Source: Flavobacteriaceae bacterium D16
GTDB taxonomy: Bacteria > Bacteroidota > Bacteroidia > Flavobacteriales > Flavobacteriaceae
DNA: 64,000 bases
Direction of reading: 5' to 3'
NCBI GenBank assembly: GCA_021295155.1
Contig: JAJTJC010000035.1
Location: forward strand, 558,001 to 622,000
Below are positions 18,536-27,400 of the stretch, in pieces; within the stretch, counting starts at the first letter, position 1, and the number at the start of each line of letters is the position of its first letter. A model generated the notes under the pieces. It did not search any database, was not told the origin of the DNA, and saw only the letters and a list, made by a program, of their open reading frames with translations. The translations under genes and the position numbers were made by a program.

Positions 18536-20077
18536 TCAGGGTCGTATTAACAACTCTTCTACTTGTTCCAGGGTTTTACCCTTGGTTTCAATAACATATC
18601 GATAGACGAATAAGATTGCAATAAACGACAACAAGGCGTAAAGTGCAAACGTTGTTGTTGGGCCCAGATTGGTAAGTTCCCAGGGGAAGATCTGTGTTAC
18701 TGAGAAACTCACCAGGGAATTAAAGAATCCTACCACTGAGATAGCAATTCCTTTGATCTTACTTGGGAATATTTCCGAAATAAGGGTCCACATAACCGGG
18801 CCAAGGGAAATAGCAAAGGCCGCTACATACAAGAGTATGGCCACCAAAACTAAAGTCGCATTTACGCTGATAAAATTGGTAATCTGGTTGCGCTTAAAAT
18901 CCAGGAATGCTGCCGCTTCCAGTTTGTCCTCTATTTCTTCAAAAAGCTCAGACTGACTGCTGAATGATTGGCCATCCAGGTAATTCAGCGATTCCCGGAG
19001 TTCAATATTTTCTATTTTTTGTAAGGTAGTTTGGTTAAAGTTGTAAGTAGCGTTATTAAAAGCCAGGGTAGCCAGCAAAAGGGCTATAGTCATACAACTG
19101 GTCCCAATAAGCAATAAAGGCTTTCTACCGAGTTTATCGATTAACCAGATAGCAACGAGGGTAAATACAAGGTTGGTTAGTCCGACTACTATCGCCTGTA
19201 AAAACGAAGAGTCCGTACTTCCTCCTGCCTGCTCAAATATGGTTGGGGCATAGTAAAAAATAGCGTTGATCCCTGTGATTTGTTGAAAAAAAGCAATCCC
19301 CAAGGCAATAGTCATTATAGTTCCGTACTTACTTTGGAACAGATCAGAGAGCCTTCCTTTCGTTTCTTTTTTAGCCAGCCCTCTTTGAATTTCGGACACC
19401 GTAACCTCTGCATAGGCCTCCCCTCCTATTTTCCGGGTGATGCTTCGGGCCAATTCAACCTTATTCAATTTCATAATGAGCCACCTTGGACTCTTGGGTA
19501 CGGTAAAGAGCGAGAGGAAGTAAACTGCTGCCGGGATAGCTTCTACCCCAAGCATCCAGCGCCAGCTTTCCCCTTCAATATTTACCAGAAAGTAATTGGA
19601 AAAATAGGCCACTGAAATACCGATAACAATATTCAACTGATTAAAGGAAACCAGGCTTCCCCTGAGTTTAGGCGGGGCTATCTCGGCGATATATATGGGC
19701 GCAATTAGAATAGCTCCCCCAATACCTACACCACCAATAATACGGGCGATTATGAACTCCGTATATCCTGTTGCCAATGCCGACCATGAAGCCGATATGG
19801 CAAACAAGGCCGCTACGATAAGTAACACTGATTTTCGTCCAAACCGGTCGGCCATAGGTCCAGCCAATAAGTTACCAGCCATGGCACCGAAAATGACACA
19901 ACCTACTGCAAAGCCCAGCATGGCATCGGTCATTTCAAAATATACCGTAATCCCCCTTACGGCTCCGGAAATAACAGCACTGTCAAATCCCAACAAAAAA
20001 CCGCCTAAAGCCACGATAAGGCTTATAAGGACGGTATAGGATTTGTTCATCTCAATAACCTGGCTACTTTGTTTCAT
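18536..20077 (-). CDS. sugar porter family MFS transporter
   Basis: A 513-residue sugar:proton symporter-like protein (XylE/GLUT superfamily). Visible signatures are GFDSAVISGA in helix 1, DRFGRK after helix 2, RIIGGVGIG in helix 4, PESPRW-like PKSPRWL after helix 6, and QQITGINAIFYYAP in helix 7. An extra hydrophilic stretch of about 70 residues (FNNATYNFNQTTLQ through FKRNQIT) lies between helices 9 and 10. The start at the ATG 20077 is chosen: the longer reading begins with TTG at 20101, only a few bases from the predicted transcription start; an ATG at 20050 is also possible. It is the first gene of the uptake operon and probably imports glucose or short gluco-oligosaccharides. Confidence 0.9.
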   Translation of the reverse strand: MKQSSQVIEMNKSYTVLISLIVALGGFLLGFDSAVISGAVRGITVYFEMTDAMLGFAVGCVIFGAMAGNLLAGPMADRFGRKSVLLIVAALFAISASWSALATGYTEFIIARIIGGVGIGGAILIAPIYIAEIAPPKLRGSLVSFNQLNIVIGISVAYFSNYFLVNIEGESWRWMLGVEAIPAAVYFLSLFTVPKSPRWLIMKLNKVELARSITRKIGGEAYAEVTVSEIQRGLAKKETKGRLSDLFQSKYGTIMTIALGIAFFQQITGINAIFYYAPTIFEQAGGSTDSSFLQAIVVGLTNLVFTLVAIWLIDKLGRKPLLLIGTSCMTIALLLATLAFNNATYNFNQTTLQKIENIELRESLNYLDGQSFSSQSELFEEIEDKLEAAAFLDFKRNQITNFISVNATLVLVAILLYVAAFAISLGPVMWTLISEIFPSKIKGIAISVVGFFNSLVSFSVTQIFPWELTNLGPTTTFALYALLSFIAILFVYRYVIETKGKTLEQVEELLIRP

Positions 20078-20112
20078 GTTCTTCGAAATGGTTGGCTTCA
20101 ATAACAGAGGTT

Positions 20113-20120
20113 CAAAATTA
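20113..20120 (-). promoter_or_regulatory. Bacteroidota -7 element of the uptake operon
   Basis: On the minus strand this reads TAATTTTG, an exact match to TAnnTTTG. The transcript would start near 20107 with a leader of about 30 nt to the ATG at 20077. No good -33 TTG is seen; a dyad occupies that zone instead. Confidence 0.5.
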
Positions 20121-20125
20121 GGTGT

Positions 20126-20156
20126 GAATAGGCCGGGTGGGATACCCGACCTATTC
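20126..20156. promoter_or_regulatory. 31-bp operator-like dyad abutting the -7 element
   Basis: GAATAGG (20126-20132) and CCTATTC (20150-20156) are exact reverse complements, and inside them CGGGT (20134-20138) pairs with ACCCG (20144-20148); one C/A pair breaks the symmetry. It lies 5 bp upstream of TAATTTTG, exactly where the -33 element would be, so an activator or repressor site is likely. No T-run follows, which argues against a terminator. Confidence 0.5.
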
Positions 20157-20198
20157 CATAAAACCTCTTAAGTAAAAAGCCTTAACAACCTAATTAAA

Positions 20199-20229
20199 AG
20201 CATTATTCTAGGTATACCAGAATAATGCT
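20199..20229 (-). terminator. Rho-independent terminator of the surface operon
   Basis: AGCATTATTCT (20199-20209) pairs perfectly with AGAATAATGCT (20219-20229); the loop region contains the self-complementary GGTATACC. On the minus strand the stem runs into CTTTTAATT. It lies 10 bp past the stop of the PKD-domain gene and divides the locus into two transcription units. Confidence 0.85.
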
Positions 20230-20238
20230 CGTTAATTA

Positions 20239-22068
20239 TTAGATTTCGGTGACAACGACGTCATCTATAATCACCTCACCTGCACACGTAGCTGCTCCAC
20301 CACAGGTAGCCTGGATAAGCAAGGATATTCCTTCTTCAATACCAGCTGCTGTAGTAAAGGTACCAGTATACGTCTGCCATACATCGACCGTGCTTACGTC
20401 AGCATTACCTAAATCATTAGCCTCTGCACCGGCAGTGGTAAATTCTGAGAATGCCAGGACTTGTAATATCGAACCGTCTACAAAAGCCTGTGTAACCTTA
20501 TATCTGAATGTAACCTGTACACCTTGACTTCCAGCAATGCTTGGCGCAAACCGTTCTTGTTTAATGTTTGGTACGTTGGCAGGACCTGTTGTTAGTCTTA
20601 CTGAATACGTACCTGAATTGGCATCCGTATCAATAATAGTAATTGTTCCACCACCTTGATTTAGTTGCCAGCATGCACCATCTCCAGAATTGGCTTCAAA
20701 TCCTCCATTAGAGAGCAACTCTCCTGTTGGAGGGGGAGGGCAAGTACCAGCACCGCTTCCATTGCTACACAACCTGATGTTGTCGAACTGTATCGTCCAG
20801 TCACCGCTGCCATCGCCTGCCGTACCATTGTCCATGATCAGCGTGATATCCGTAACGGTGCCAACATTACCTGCCACAGCACTGAAATCATAGGTAAGCG
20901 TCTCCCAGCCTGTTCCAGATGTCGGAAGTATAACCTCGATACCCGGGCCTTCCAACTTGAATAACAACTGTCTTACTGCTTGCGAGTTAACATCGATAGA
21001 GAATACACCTGCATTGAAATCAATGTCGGGATCAACCGCTATGGTGATGCCTGCAAATACTTCTCCGGCTCCTTTAACATACTGCCCTAACTTGGCACTT
21101 GTATTTACTGAAGTGTCAGGATTGTCGATGATGGTACCAACACCACCACCGAAGTTGCTGAATATGGTGTCATCGGCCGATTCGAAGTCATTGACCAAAT
21201 CTCCACCGCAGTCTTCCAAGGAATTACCTCCGCCGGTATTTTCTCCGTATAACCTGAAGTCATCTATATAATAGGTAGAACTACTGCCTGTCCCTATATC
21301 AAAGAACAACACGATCTTATCATACTTGTCACTATCACCCGGAGCAAAATCAAAGGTTAGCTCTTCCCAGGCATTGGCTGTAGTAGTTTCAGCACTAACC
21401 TCAACAAAGGTACTGGCGTTTGTTTTGTCTTCTAACTTCAACAGTACAGGGGTTCCTACTGCAGGTGCCCATACTAATAGTTTGAATCCTGTATTGGCAT
21501 TGAAGTCGAATTTGGCGTCAAATTCAATTTGGTTATTGGCAAATTGGAAATCAGGATTCCTAACAATCTGTCCCACAAAACAAGAAGGATTATTATTGGT
21601 ATCAGGATTGTTAATATACGTATAGGCAGCTCCATCGGAAATAAGATCGTCCCCCGGATCTGTCTGGAATGTCAGGTTGAAATCCGACGCATCCAGCGAC
21701 TGTTCGGTCTCTTCCGTACATTCTAACGGTTCTGGTTGATCAATTTCAATTTCAATTTCAGATGATGTTACATCTGAACTTCCCGAAGGGTTAATCGCCT
21801 TAAGCGTAACTGTATAGGTATCCGAAGCTGTATAAGTCTTCACCGGATTTATTTGGGTAGAAGTGGTTCCATCCCCGAAGTTCCATTCGTACTTGGTTGC
21901 ATCTTCGGAAGTATTAATAAATTTAACGAGTCCGGTCCCCTCCGCATTGGTATACGTAAAATTGGAACTTACCGAAGGTAATAAGCTTTCAACTTCCGTA
22001 CATCCCCAGAGTGCGAAGACAAGGATGACAATGGAAAACTTGCTTGTTGTTTTTAATAGTTGTTTCAT
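20239..22068 (-). CDS. PKD- and CBM-like-domain surface glycan-binding lipoprotein
   Basis: A 609-residue lipoprotein (lipobox ALWGC, Cys23) with four modules. A PKD domain at about 34-110 carries YEWNFGDG. Three jelly-roll, carbohydrate-binding-module-like domains follow at about 115-275, 285-445 and 450-609. The last opens with LLSNGGFEANSG, typical of CBM4/9-type modules; each contains W/Y-rich strands and closes with an IDD/DNI strand. No catalytic residues are recognisable. By position beside a GH16 gene it takes the role of a SusE/F-like surface glycan-binding protein for beta-glucan. It is the last gene of the surface operon, 11 bp after GH16. Confidence 0.88.
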   Translation of the reverse strand: MKQLLKTTSKFSIVILVFALWGCTEVESLLPSVSSNFTYTNAEGTGLVKFINTSEDATKYEWNFGDGTTSTQINPVKTYTASDTYTVTLKAINPSGSSDVTSSEIEIEIDQPEPLECTEETEQSLDASDFNLTFQTDPGDDLISDGAAYTYINNPDTNNNPSCFVGQIVRNPDFQFANNQIEFDAKFDFNANTGFKLLVWAPAVGTPVLLKLEDKTNASTFVEVSAETTTANAWEELTFDFAPGDSDKYDKIVLFFDIGTGSSSTYYIDDFRLYGENTGGGNSLEDCGGDLVNDFESADDTIFSNFGGGVGTIIDNPDTSVNTSAKLGQYVKGAGEVFAGITIAVDPDIDFNAGVFSIDVNSQAVRQLLFKLEGPGIEVILPTSGTGWETLTYDFSAVAGNVGTVTDITLIMDNGTAGDGSGDWTIQFDNIRLCSNGSGAGTCPPPPTGELLSNGGFEANSGDGACWQLNQGGGTITIIDTDANSGTYSVRLTTGPANVPNIKQERFAPSIAGSQGVQVTFRYKVTQAFVDGSILQVLAFSEFTTAGAEANDLGNADVSTVDVWQTYTGTFTTAAGIEEGISLLIQATCGGAATCAGEVIIDDVVVTEI

Positions 22069-22079
22069 AATATTTGATG

Positions 22080-22961
22080 TTAGTCTAGTCCGTTATATTT
22101 ATATACCCGCACGTAATCCACGAGCATGGTTTGTGGGAATACTGTTTCGTTATTAGGTGGTCCGTCAAAATTGCCCCCAATGGCCAAATTGATGAGCATA
22201 AAGAAGGGTCCCTGATCAAAGACCCAAGGGCCTGTAACCTTTTCATCTTCCGGGGTAAACTGCTTATACAATACGTCATCTACATATAGATTAATATATT
22301 GGGGTCCCCATTCAATACCATATACATGAAATCCTGTATCAACCCGATCATTAACAAAGTCATACTCTTTTAAAGCGGGATTGGAGCCCTCCGGATTTGC
22401 TCCCCAATAACCGGGACCGTGAAGTGCTCCGCTTACAATAGAAGGGGTTCTTCCCCTGTTTTCCATGATGTCGATCTCTCCACAAAATGGCCAGGGATTG
22501 GTATCTATATTCGCTCCCAGCATCCAGAAAGCCGGCCACATTCCCTTACCATAGGGAAGGCGCATACGTGCCTCAAAACGACCGTACTGTTGGTCAAATT
22601 TCCCTTTGGTCAGCAAACGTGCCGAGGTATATCCAGCAGTTTCAAAATTCTCTTTAATAGCCGTAATAATGAGATACCCATTACTCACGACAACATTTTC
22701 CGGACGGTTTGTATAGTATTGCAATTCACCGTTACCCCAGCCATCGTTACCTGGTCCTATACCTATATCATAAACCCATTTACCCGGGTTAGGCGGTCCA
22801 TCAACGTCAAACTCATCCGCAAAGGTAAGTTGTGTGAAATTTACCACAGTCTGGGTATCTTCGGTTGCACACCCCAATCCAAAAATCATAACAATACCTA
22901 GTAAGGCATGCTTTATAGGCTGTATCAGTCTTTGTGATTTCAATTTATTTCCTTCTTTCAT
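22080..22961 (-). CDS. GH16 endo-beta-1,3-glucanase (laminarinase) lipoprotein
   Basis: A 293-residue protein from the ATG at 22961; a longer reading to 23003 would overlap the upstream gene and push the signal peptide inward. Lipobox FGLGC, lipidated Cys31. The single GH16 domain has the catalytic motif GEIDIMENRG with nucleophile Glu162, Asp164 and acid/base Glu167; WPAFWMLG and VYGIEWGP are further laminarinase-type motifs. It should cut laminarin endo-wise at the cell surface. It lies between the two glycan-binding lipoprotein genes with gaps of 16 and 11 bp. Confidence 0.95.
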   Translation of the reverse strand: MKEGNKLKSQRLIQPIKHALLGIVMIFGLGCATEDTQTVVNFTQLTFADEFDVDGPPNPGKWVYDIGIGPGNDGWGNGELQYYTNRPENVVVSNGYLIITAIKENFETAGYTSARLLTKGKFDQQYGRFEARMRLPYGKGMWPAFWMLGANIDTNPWPFCGEIDIMENRGRTPSIVSGALHGPGYWGANPEGSNPALKEYDFVNDRVDTGFHVYGIEWGPQYINLYVDDVLYKQFTPEDEKVTGPWVFDQGPFFMLINLAIGGNFDGPPNNETVFPQTMLVDYVRVYKYNGLD

Positions 22962-22977
22962 GATTATTTTTTTAAGC

Positions 22978-24444
22978 TTATCTGTAGAAATAGATGTTAT
23001 CAACTAATATGGCATCAATAGTAGCATCTGATGCAAAAACTACTTGTGCAACATTGGCTCTGTTAGTGAGTCCATTAAAGGCGCCACCACCAGCTGGTCC
23101 ATTAAAATCATCTAATGGAAAATCCAGACTAATCCAGGTAGCACTACCCAAGTCAGCACTGGTAAGGGTTATTGAACCTCCAGAATCATTATCACCTCCA
23201 AATACACCATCCGGACCAAAGTCAACGAGCTCAATTCTAATAATATCTCCTGCGTCGATGGCCTCATCTATCCTGATGTCAATATGGAGAAAATCCATTT
23301 GTGTAGCATCTACGGTTGGATTTGAAAAGCCAGTTGCCACAAAATTGAGTTCCTCATATTGTAGTAGATCATCATCCCCAATTGTTATAAGTCCTCCTGT
23401 TGTTGTCTGGAAGGGTTCAAAAAAACCGTTGTAGAAATCTACTGGGACATCATTATAGGCATTGCTGAATATGGAGATCACATCAGCAGCATTGCGAGCT
23501 GGCGGAGTTGGCGCAAAAGAAAATTCCCCTACGGTAAGTTCTAAAGATCCTTTAGCCGGTACCCCTCCCAGGGTTGCAGTAATCTCAGTTGCACCTTCTG
23601 CAATAGCTTGGATTAAGCCATTATCAGTGACTGTGGCAACATCAGTATCTGAAGAATTAAAATCAAAATAGGCCGGTGCTGCAAGTACCGTTTCATTCTG
23701 ACCGTTCGCTAAATTAAAGGTTTGTGTGGTCCCCGATATCTGTCGCTCTGTCCCAACCAGGTTTACCCCAGTCTCATCTTCTCCATTGAATATGGCAGGC
23801 TGTGGTTGGGCTATTGTTCCTAATTTCTCAAACTGCAATTCATCAATCCAAAAGGTATATCCGTCACCATTTTCATCTGGCCCTTCAGCATACCAGAACA
23901 TTCCGGTTTCGTTGAAGAGTTTGCTTGGGTCAGGAATAGGAATTATATATTTGGTCCAAGCTGTACTTATCCTAAGGTTTTGCTTAGTTACCAAAAATTT
24001 GCTTGTTGATTCGCGGTAAGGGCTATCCCCAAAATCATTTCCAAATCCTATTTCACTTATTGTCTCGGCTTTTGTAGCCTTTGCCCAGAAGGTGAGTGCG
24101 TCATAGCCCGAAAGGTCTCGTCCTCCATAGTCTGGAAAGATAGCCCCTGCAAAACCGAGAGTTGTACTCGGGTCAAATGCGTTAGGCACATCAAAACGCA
24201 TAGCGGCCTCCCCCTTGTATTTAACATCTGTATCTACTGAAAAGGCGTCAAATTTTGATCCTCCAAAAGGAAGGTATTCTAAACCGCCACTAAATCCATC
24301 TATAAAAATTTCAGGATTATTCCCAAATTTGGCAAATTTGGCATCGTCACCAAAATCATAATCGCGTTCACAACCTACGGCAACGACAATAATGAGCCCC
24401 AGGAATAATGCGAGTCTTGAATATATTCGTTTTTCGTTTTTCAT
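22978..24444 (-). CDS. Ig-like (BIG2) domain surface glycan-binding lipoprotein
   Basis: A 488-residue lipoprotein (lipobox VAVGC, Cys25). Order of modules: a beta-sandwich CBM-like domain at about 45-215 (YKGEAAMRFDVPNAF, YDALTFWAKA, TFWIDELQFE), a bacterial Ig-like group 2 domain at about 225-315 (DVATVTDNGLIQAIAEGATEI), then a second CBM-like domain to the C-terminus (DVISIFSNAYNDVPVDFYNG, ending VDNIYFYR). No catalytic motif is seen. This layout is common next to GH16 laminarinases in flavobacterial loci and fits a SusE-like glycan-capture role. It is the second gene of the surface operon, 12 bp after the barrel-fusion gene. Confidence 0.85.
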   Translation of the reverse strand: MKNEKRIYSRLALFLGLIIVVAVGCERDYDFGDDAKFAKFGNNPEIFIDGFSGGLEYLPFGGSKFDAFSVDTDVKYKGEAAMRFDVPNAFDPSTTLGFAGAIFPDYGGRDLSGYDALTFWAKATKAETISEIGFGNDFGDSPYRESTSKFLVTKQNLRISTAWTKYIIPIPDPSKLFNETGMFWYAEGPDENGDGYTFWIDELQFEKLGTIAQPQPAIFNGEDETGVNLVGTERQISGTTQTFNLANGQNETVLAAPAYFDFNSSDTDVATVTDNGLIQAIAEGATEITATLGGVPAKGSLELTVGEFSFAPTPPARNAADVISIFSNAYNDVPVDFYNGFFEPFQTTTGGLITIGDDDLLQYEELNFVATGFSNPTVDATQMDFLHIDIRIDEAIDAGDIIRIELVDFGPDGVFGGDNDSGGSITLTSADLGSATWISLDFPLDDFNGPAGGGAFNGLTNRANVAQVVFASDATIDAILVDNIYFYR

Positions 24445-24456
24445 TTCTCTATTTTT

Positions 24457-27400
24457 TTATTTCCCGATATTGATATGTACATAGGTTCTGATCTCCCATT
24501 CGTTACCGAATCCAAATCCAACCGGACTTATGGTAGGTTCTGTGGCAAATTCTGCCGCCTCATTAGGCAGGTAACGATTTGAATTTTCGTCAAGAGTTCT
24601 CCAGGTTCCCCGGATGCCCACCTGCGTACTGGGCAGGATAAACCAATCCGGCTTTCCGATAGTAGTAGAAATGTCTAACATCAACTGTACTGGGAACGTC
24701 AGGTTAAAATCCCTGTGGTAGTCAAAAGGACCCCAATCATTTATCTTAAATGCATGCTGCACTTTAATATTTTTATATATCATCCGTATATCAGCACCTA
24801 CACGTTCAAGTGTCCTTGGGTCACTACCAGTAGACTGGGCATTCCCAAAATACATGTTAGCAATCAAACCAAAATCAGGTCCAAGCTTGGAAACAATCCT
24901 CGTGTGCGCTTCCCACAGATCTTTAGCAGGTACGGAATTCGGGAAGGCAAAAAGGGTACGATTACCCAAGAATCCAATATGAGCATCCATAGCAGTTGGA
25001 TGGTGTCTAAAAACAAATCCGGCGCTCACTGCCAGAGGCGCATCCTCTGCCCTGTCATTATCCCATTCATACATCCAGGTGCCGGGAGTTGGGTCCCAGG
25101 TTAGCAGTATCTCACCACCCATCATTTCCCGGTTTGCCCTTACAGAGAAAGGATCATCCAAAATGTTTCTCAGACGTCCTGGACTTTGAACATCATTAGG
25201 CATAGGACCAACTATAGGCTTCTGCCACATGAAGTTAGGTGCGATTTGCACGTTACCAACCTGATAGGTGAAACCAGAAAGGAAGTTAGTTTGGTTACCA
25301 CTACCGGTATCCTTCAATTTCCATCCTGTAAAAGTCCTGGTCTGATCATAACCTCCACCGGCCACCAGACCCATGGCAGCTCCCTGAGCATACCAATTAA
25401 ATTTGCCCTTGGAGAATGTGATTTTAGCTTTAGCTCCCCAGTTATCTTGTGTATCCACTACATCAGTGAATACATTGTATTTAGCATTAGAATCTGAAAC
25501 TTCCTGACTAGGATCAAAATTCGGGTTATCCTCGGTGAACTGGAATTCACGCCCATTTAAAGGCTCTCCACCCCAGATACCTCCTACTTCTATTCCAACA
25601 TTTCCGATTTCCCTTTCGATATGTACAGTGGCACGACGGGTTCTTGGCATGGGTACTGCCAATGAGGAAACGATGGTTCCAAAATCGTCAACATCTTCGT
25701 GGAAGACACCAGTAATATGATATTTACCTAGTTCTTTTCGATATTTTACTAATACCGCCGGGTTAGCTCCCCACCACAATTGAGGTCCGAAAGCAACTTT
25801 CAGTCCTTTGAAGGCTCGCTTACCATCAATTTCAAAACCGCTGATCTCACCATTATAGATATCCAGATTGGGACCATAATTGGCTTCAGGATACAATCCA
25901 AAGAAATCTCCCTCGTATCCCCAGTGATAATGTCCGGTCCGATAGAACCCTCGTAAATCAAAATTCTTGGATTTCCAATCGAAGGAGGCATTGTAAATCT
26001 GAACCCGTGATACATCGGTAAGGTCCAGAACACCCTCATCCGTATTAACAGAAACGGTGCGCCCCCTGTTTTCGTAGAATATTTCATCAATCGGATTTGT
26101 AGCGACATTACCCAAAATGTTCACATTAACATTGGCTCGCATATTGGCAGCAGGCTCTCCTTCAACACCTACAAAATAAGATTGCATATGATCGAAGCCC
26201 AATTCACTCGGGAATTGTACTTCATCTGGATCTGCATTCTCGGGAGTAGTAATCAGATTACCCCCCGTATTAAAGGTGGTGAACCTGGCCTGGAGGTTAC
26301 TTATCCTCACCATACCGGACTGTTCCCCTACCAGTGCAGCTTTATCTCCCCTGGCTTTGAGCACAGCATCCATGAGGTTGATATTGTTGAAATAGTTTTC
26401 TACAAAATCACCAGTAACCCCTTCTTCATATGGGTTAAGTTGATGTGCTTCTTTAAGCGCATAGTAGGCAGCACGAGGGAAAAGTTGGTATAAGCCACGA
26501 GGGTCAGTTTGTCCCTTGGCACAGATACCAAACCATTCTTCGTTCATGTTGTTATCTCCGGGTGCCAGGTCAATGGCATATCCACCATTCGCCCAGGAAG
26601 CGTTGTTGTCATGCACATCGGCACCTTCTCTGTCATTAAAGCCAAATTTCCACCATCCATCACTAAACTGAAAGGTAAATCCACCTATGGAGTTTCCTGC
26701 CTTGCCTAGTCCGGCAGCATTTGCATATATTTCTTTCCAATTCCCTACCATATAATAGGCCTGGGATTTTTGGTCTTCAGAGTTGCTTATTGCGTTAAAA
26801 GCGTCAGCACCAAATTCTGTAAACATAAGCGGCATGTCCAGCTTCTCTTTAACTACATCAAACATATTTCCGAAGGAAACCCCTCGATAGGTGTTGGTAC
26901 CGTAGATATCTACATCTTTACATTCTTCAGCGATAATATCAATAAAGAGCACATCTCCGTTACAAATCGCTACAGGGTGGTTGCTGTCCATGCCTTTCAT
27001 AAGCTTGGCAGCATCGTTCATCAGCTTATACATGGGTCGCCCACGTTTTTCACCGATGAATGCCTTTTCTTCCTCATCATCCGGAAAATCTTCTGTTTCT
27101 GCTCCAGCCCAGAACAAACCGTAATTGTTCTCATTCCCCAGCAAATACATCAGAAGGCCGGGAGTATTTTTATACTCTTTTACAAGGTTCTCAACCTCGG
27201 ACATCAGAAATTCCTGCGTACGTGGATTGGAGTAATCGGTGATCTCAATCCATACACCATCTATAGTAAGACCATAACGTCCGAAAGAGTGGTTAAGCAT
27301 GGTGTAGATTCCGTAGTTTTCATAGATATACCGGATCCAGCGCGCGGGTACACCAGTGTACTGACGGATCACATTTACATTCATGTTTTTTAGCAGGGAC

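Noticed and set aside
20126-20156. Reading the dyad as a Rho-independent terminator
   Set aside because: No T-run follows on either strand, and a better terminator is 43 bp away; its place next to a -7 box fits an operator.
26770-27393. Plus-strand frame of 207 codons inside the barrel-fusion glycosidase gene
   Set aside because: The minus-strand gene has intact catalytic motifs across the same interval; the plus frame has no family features.
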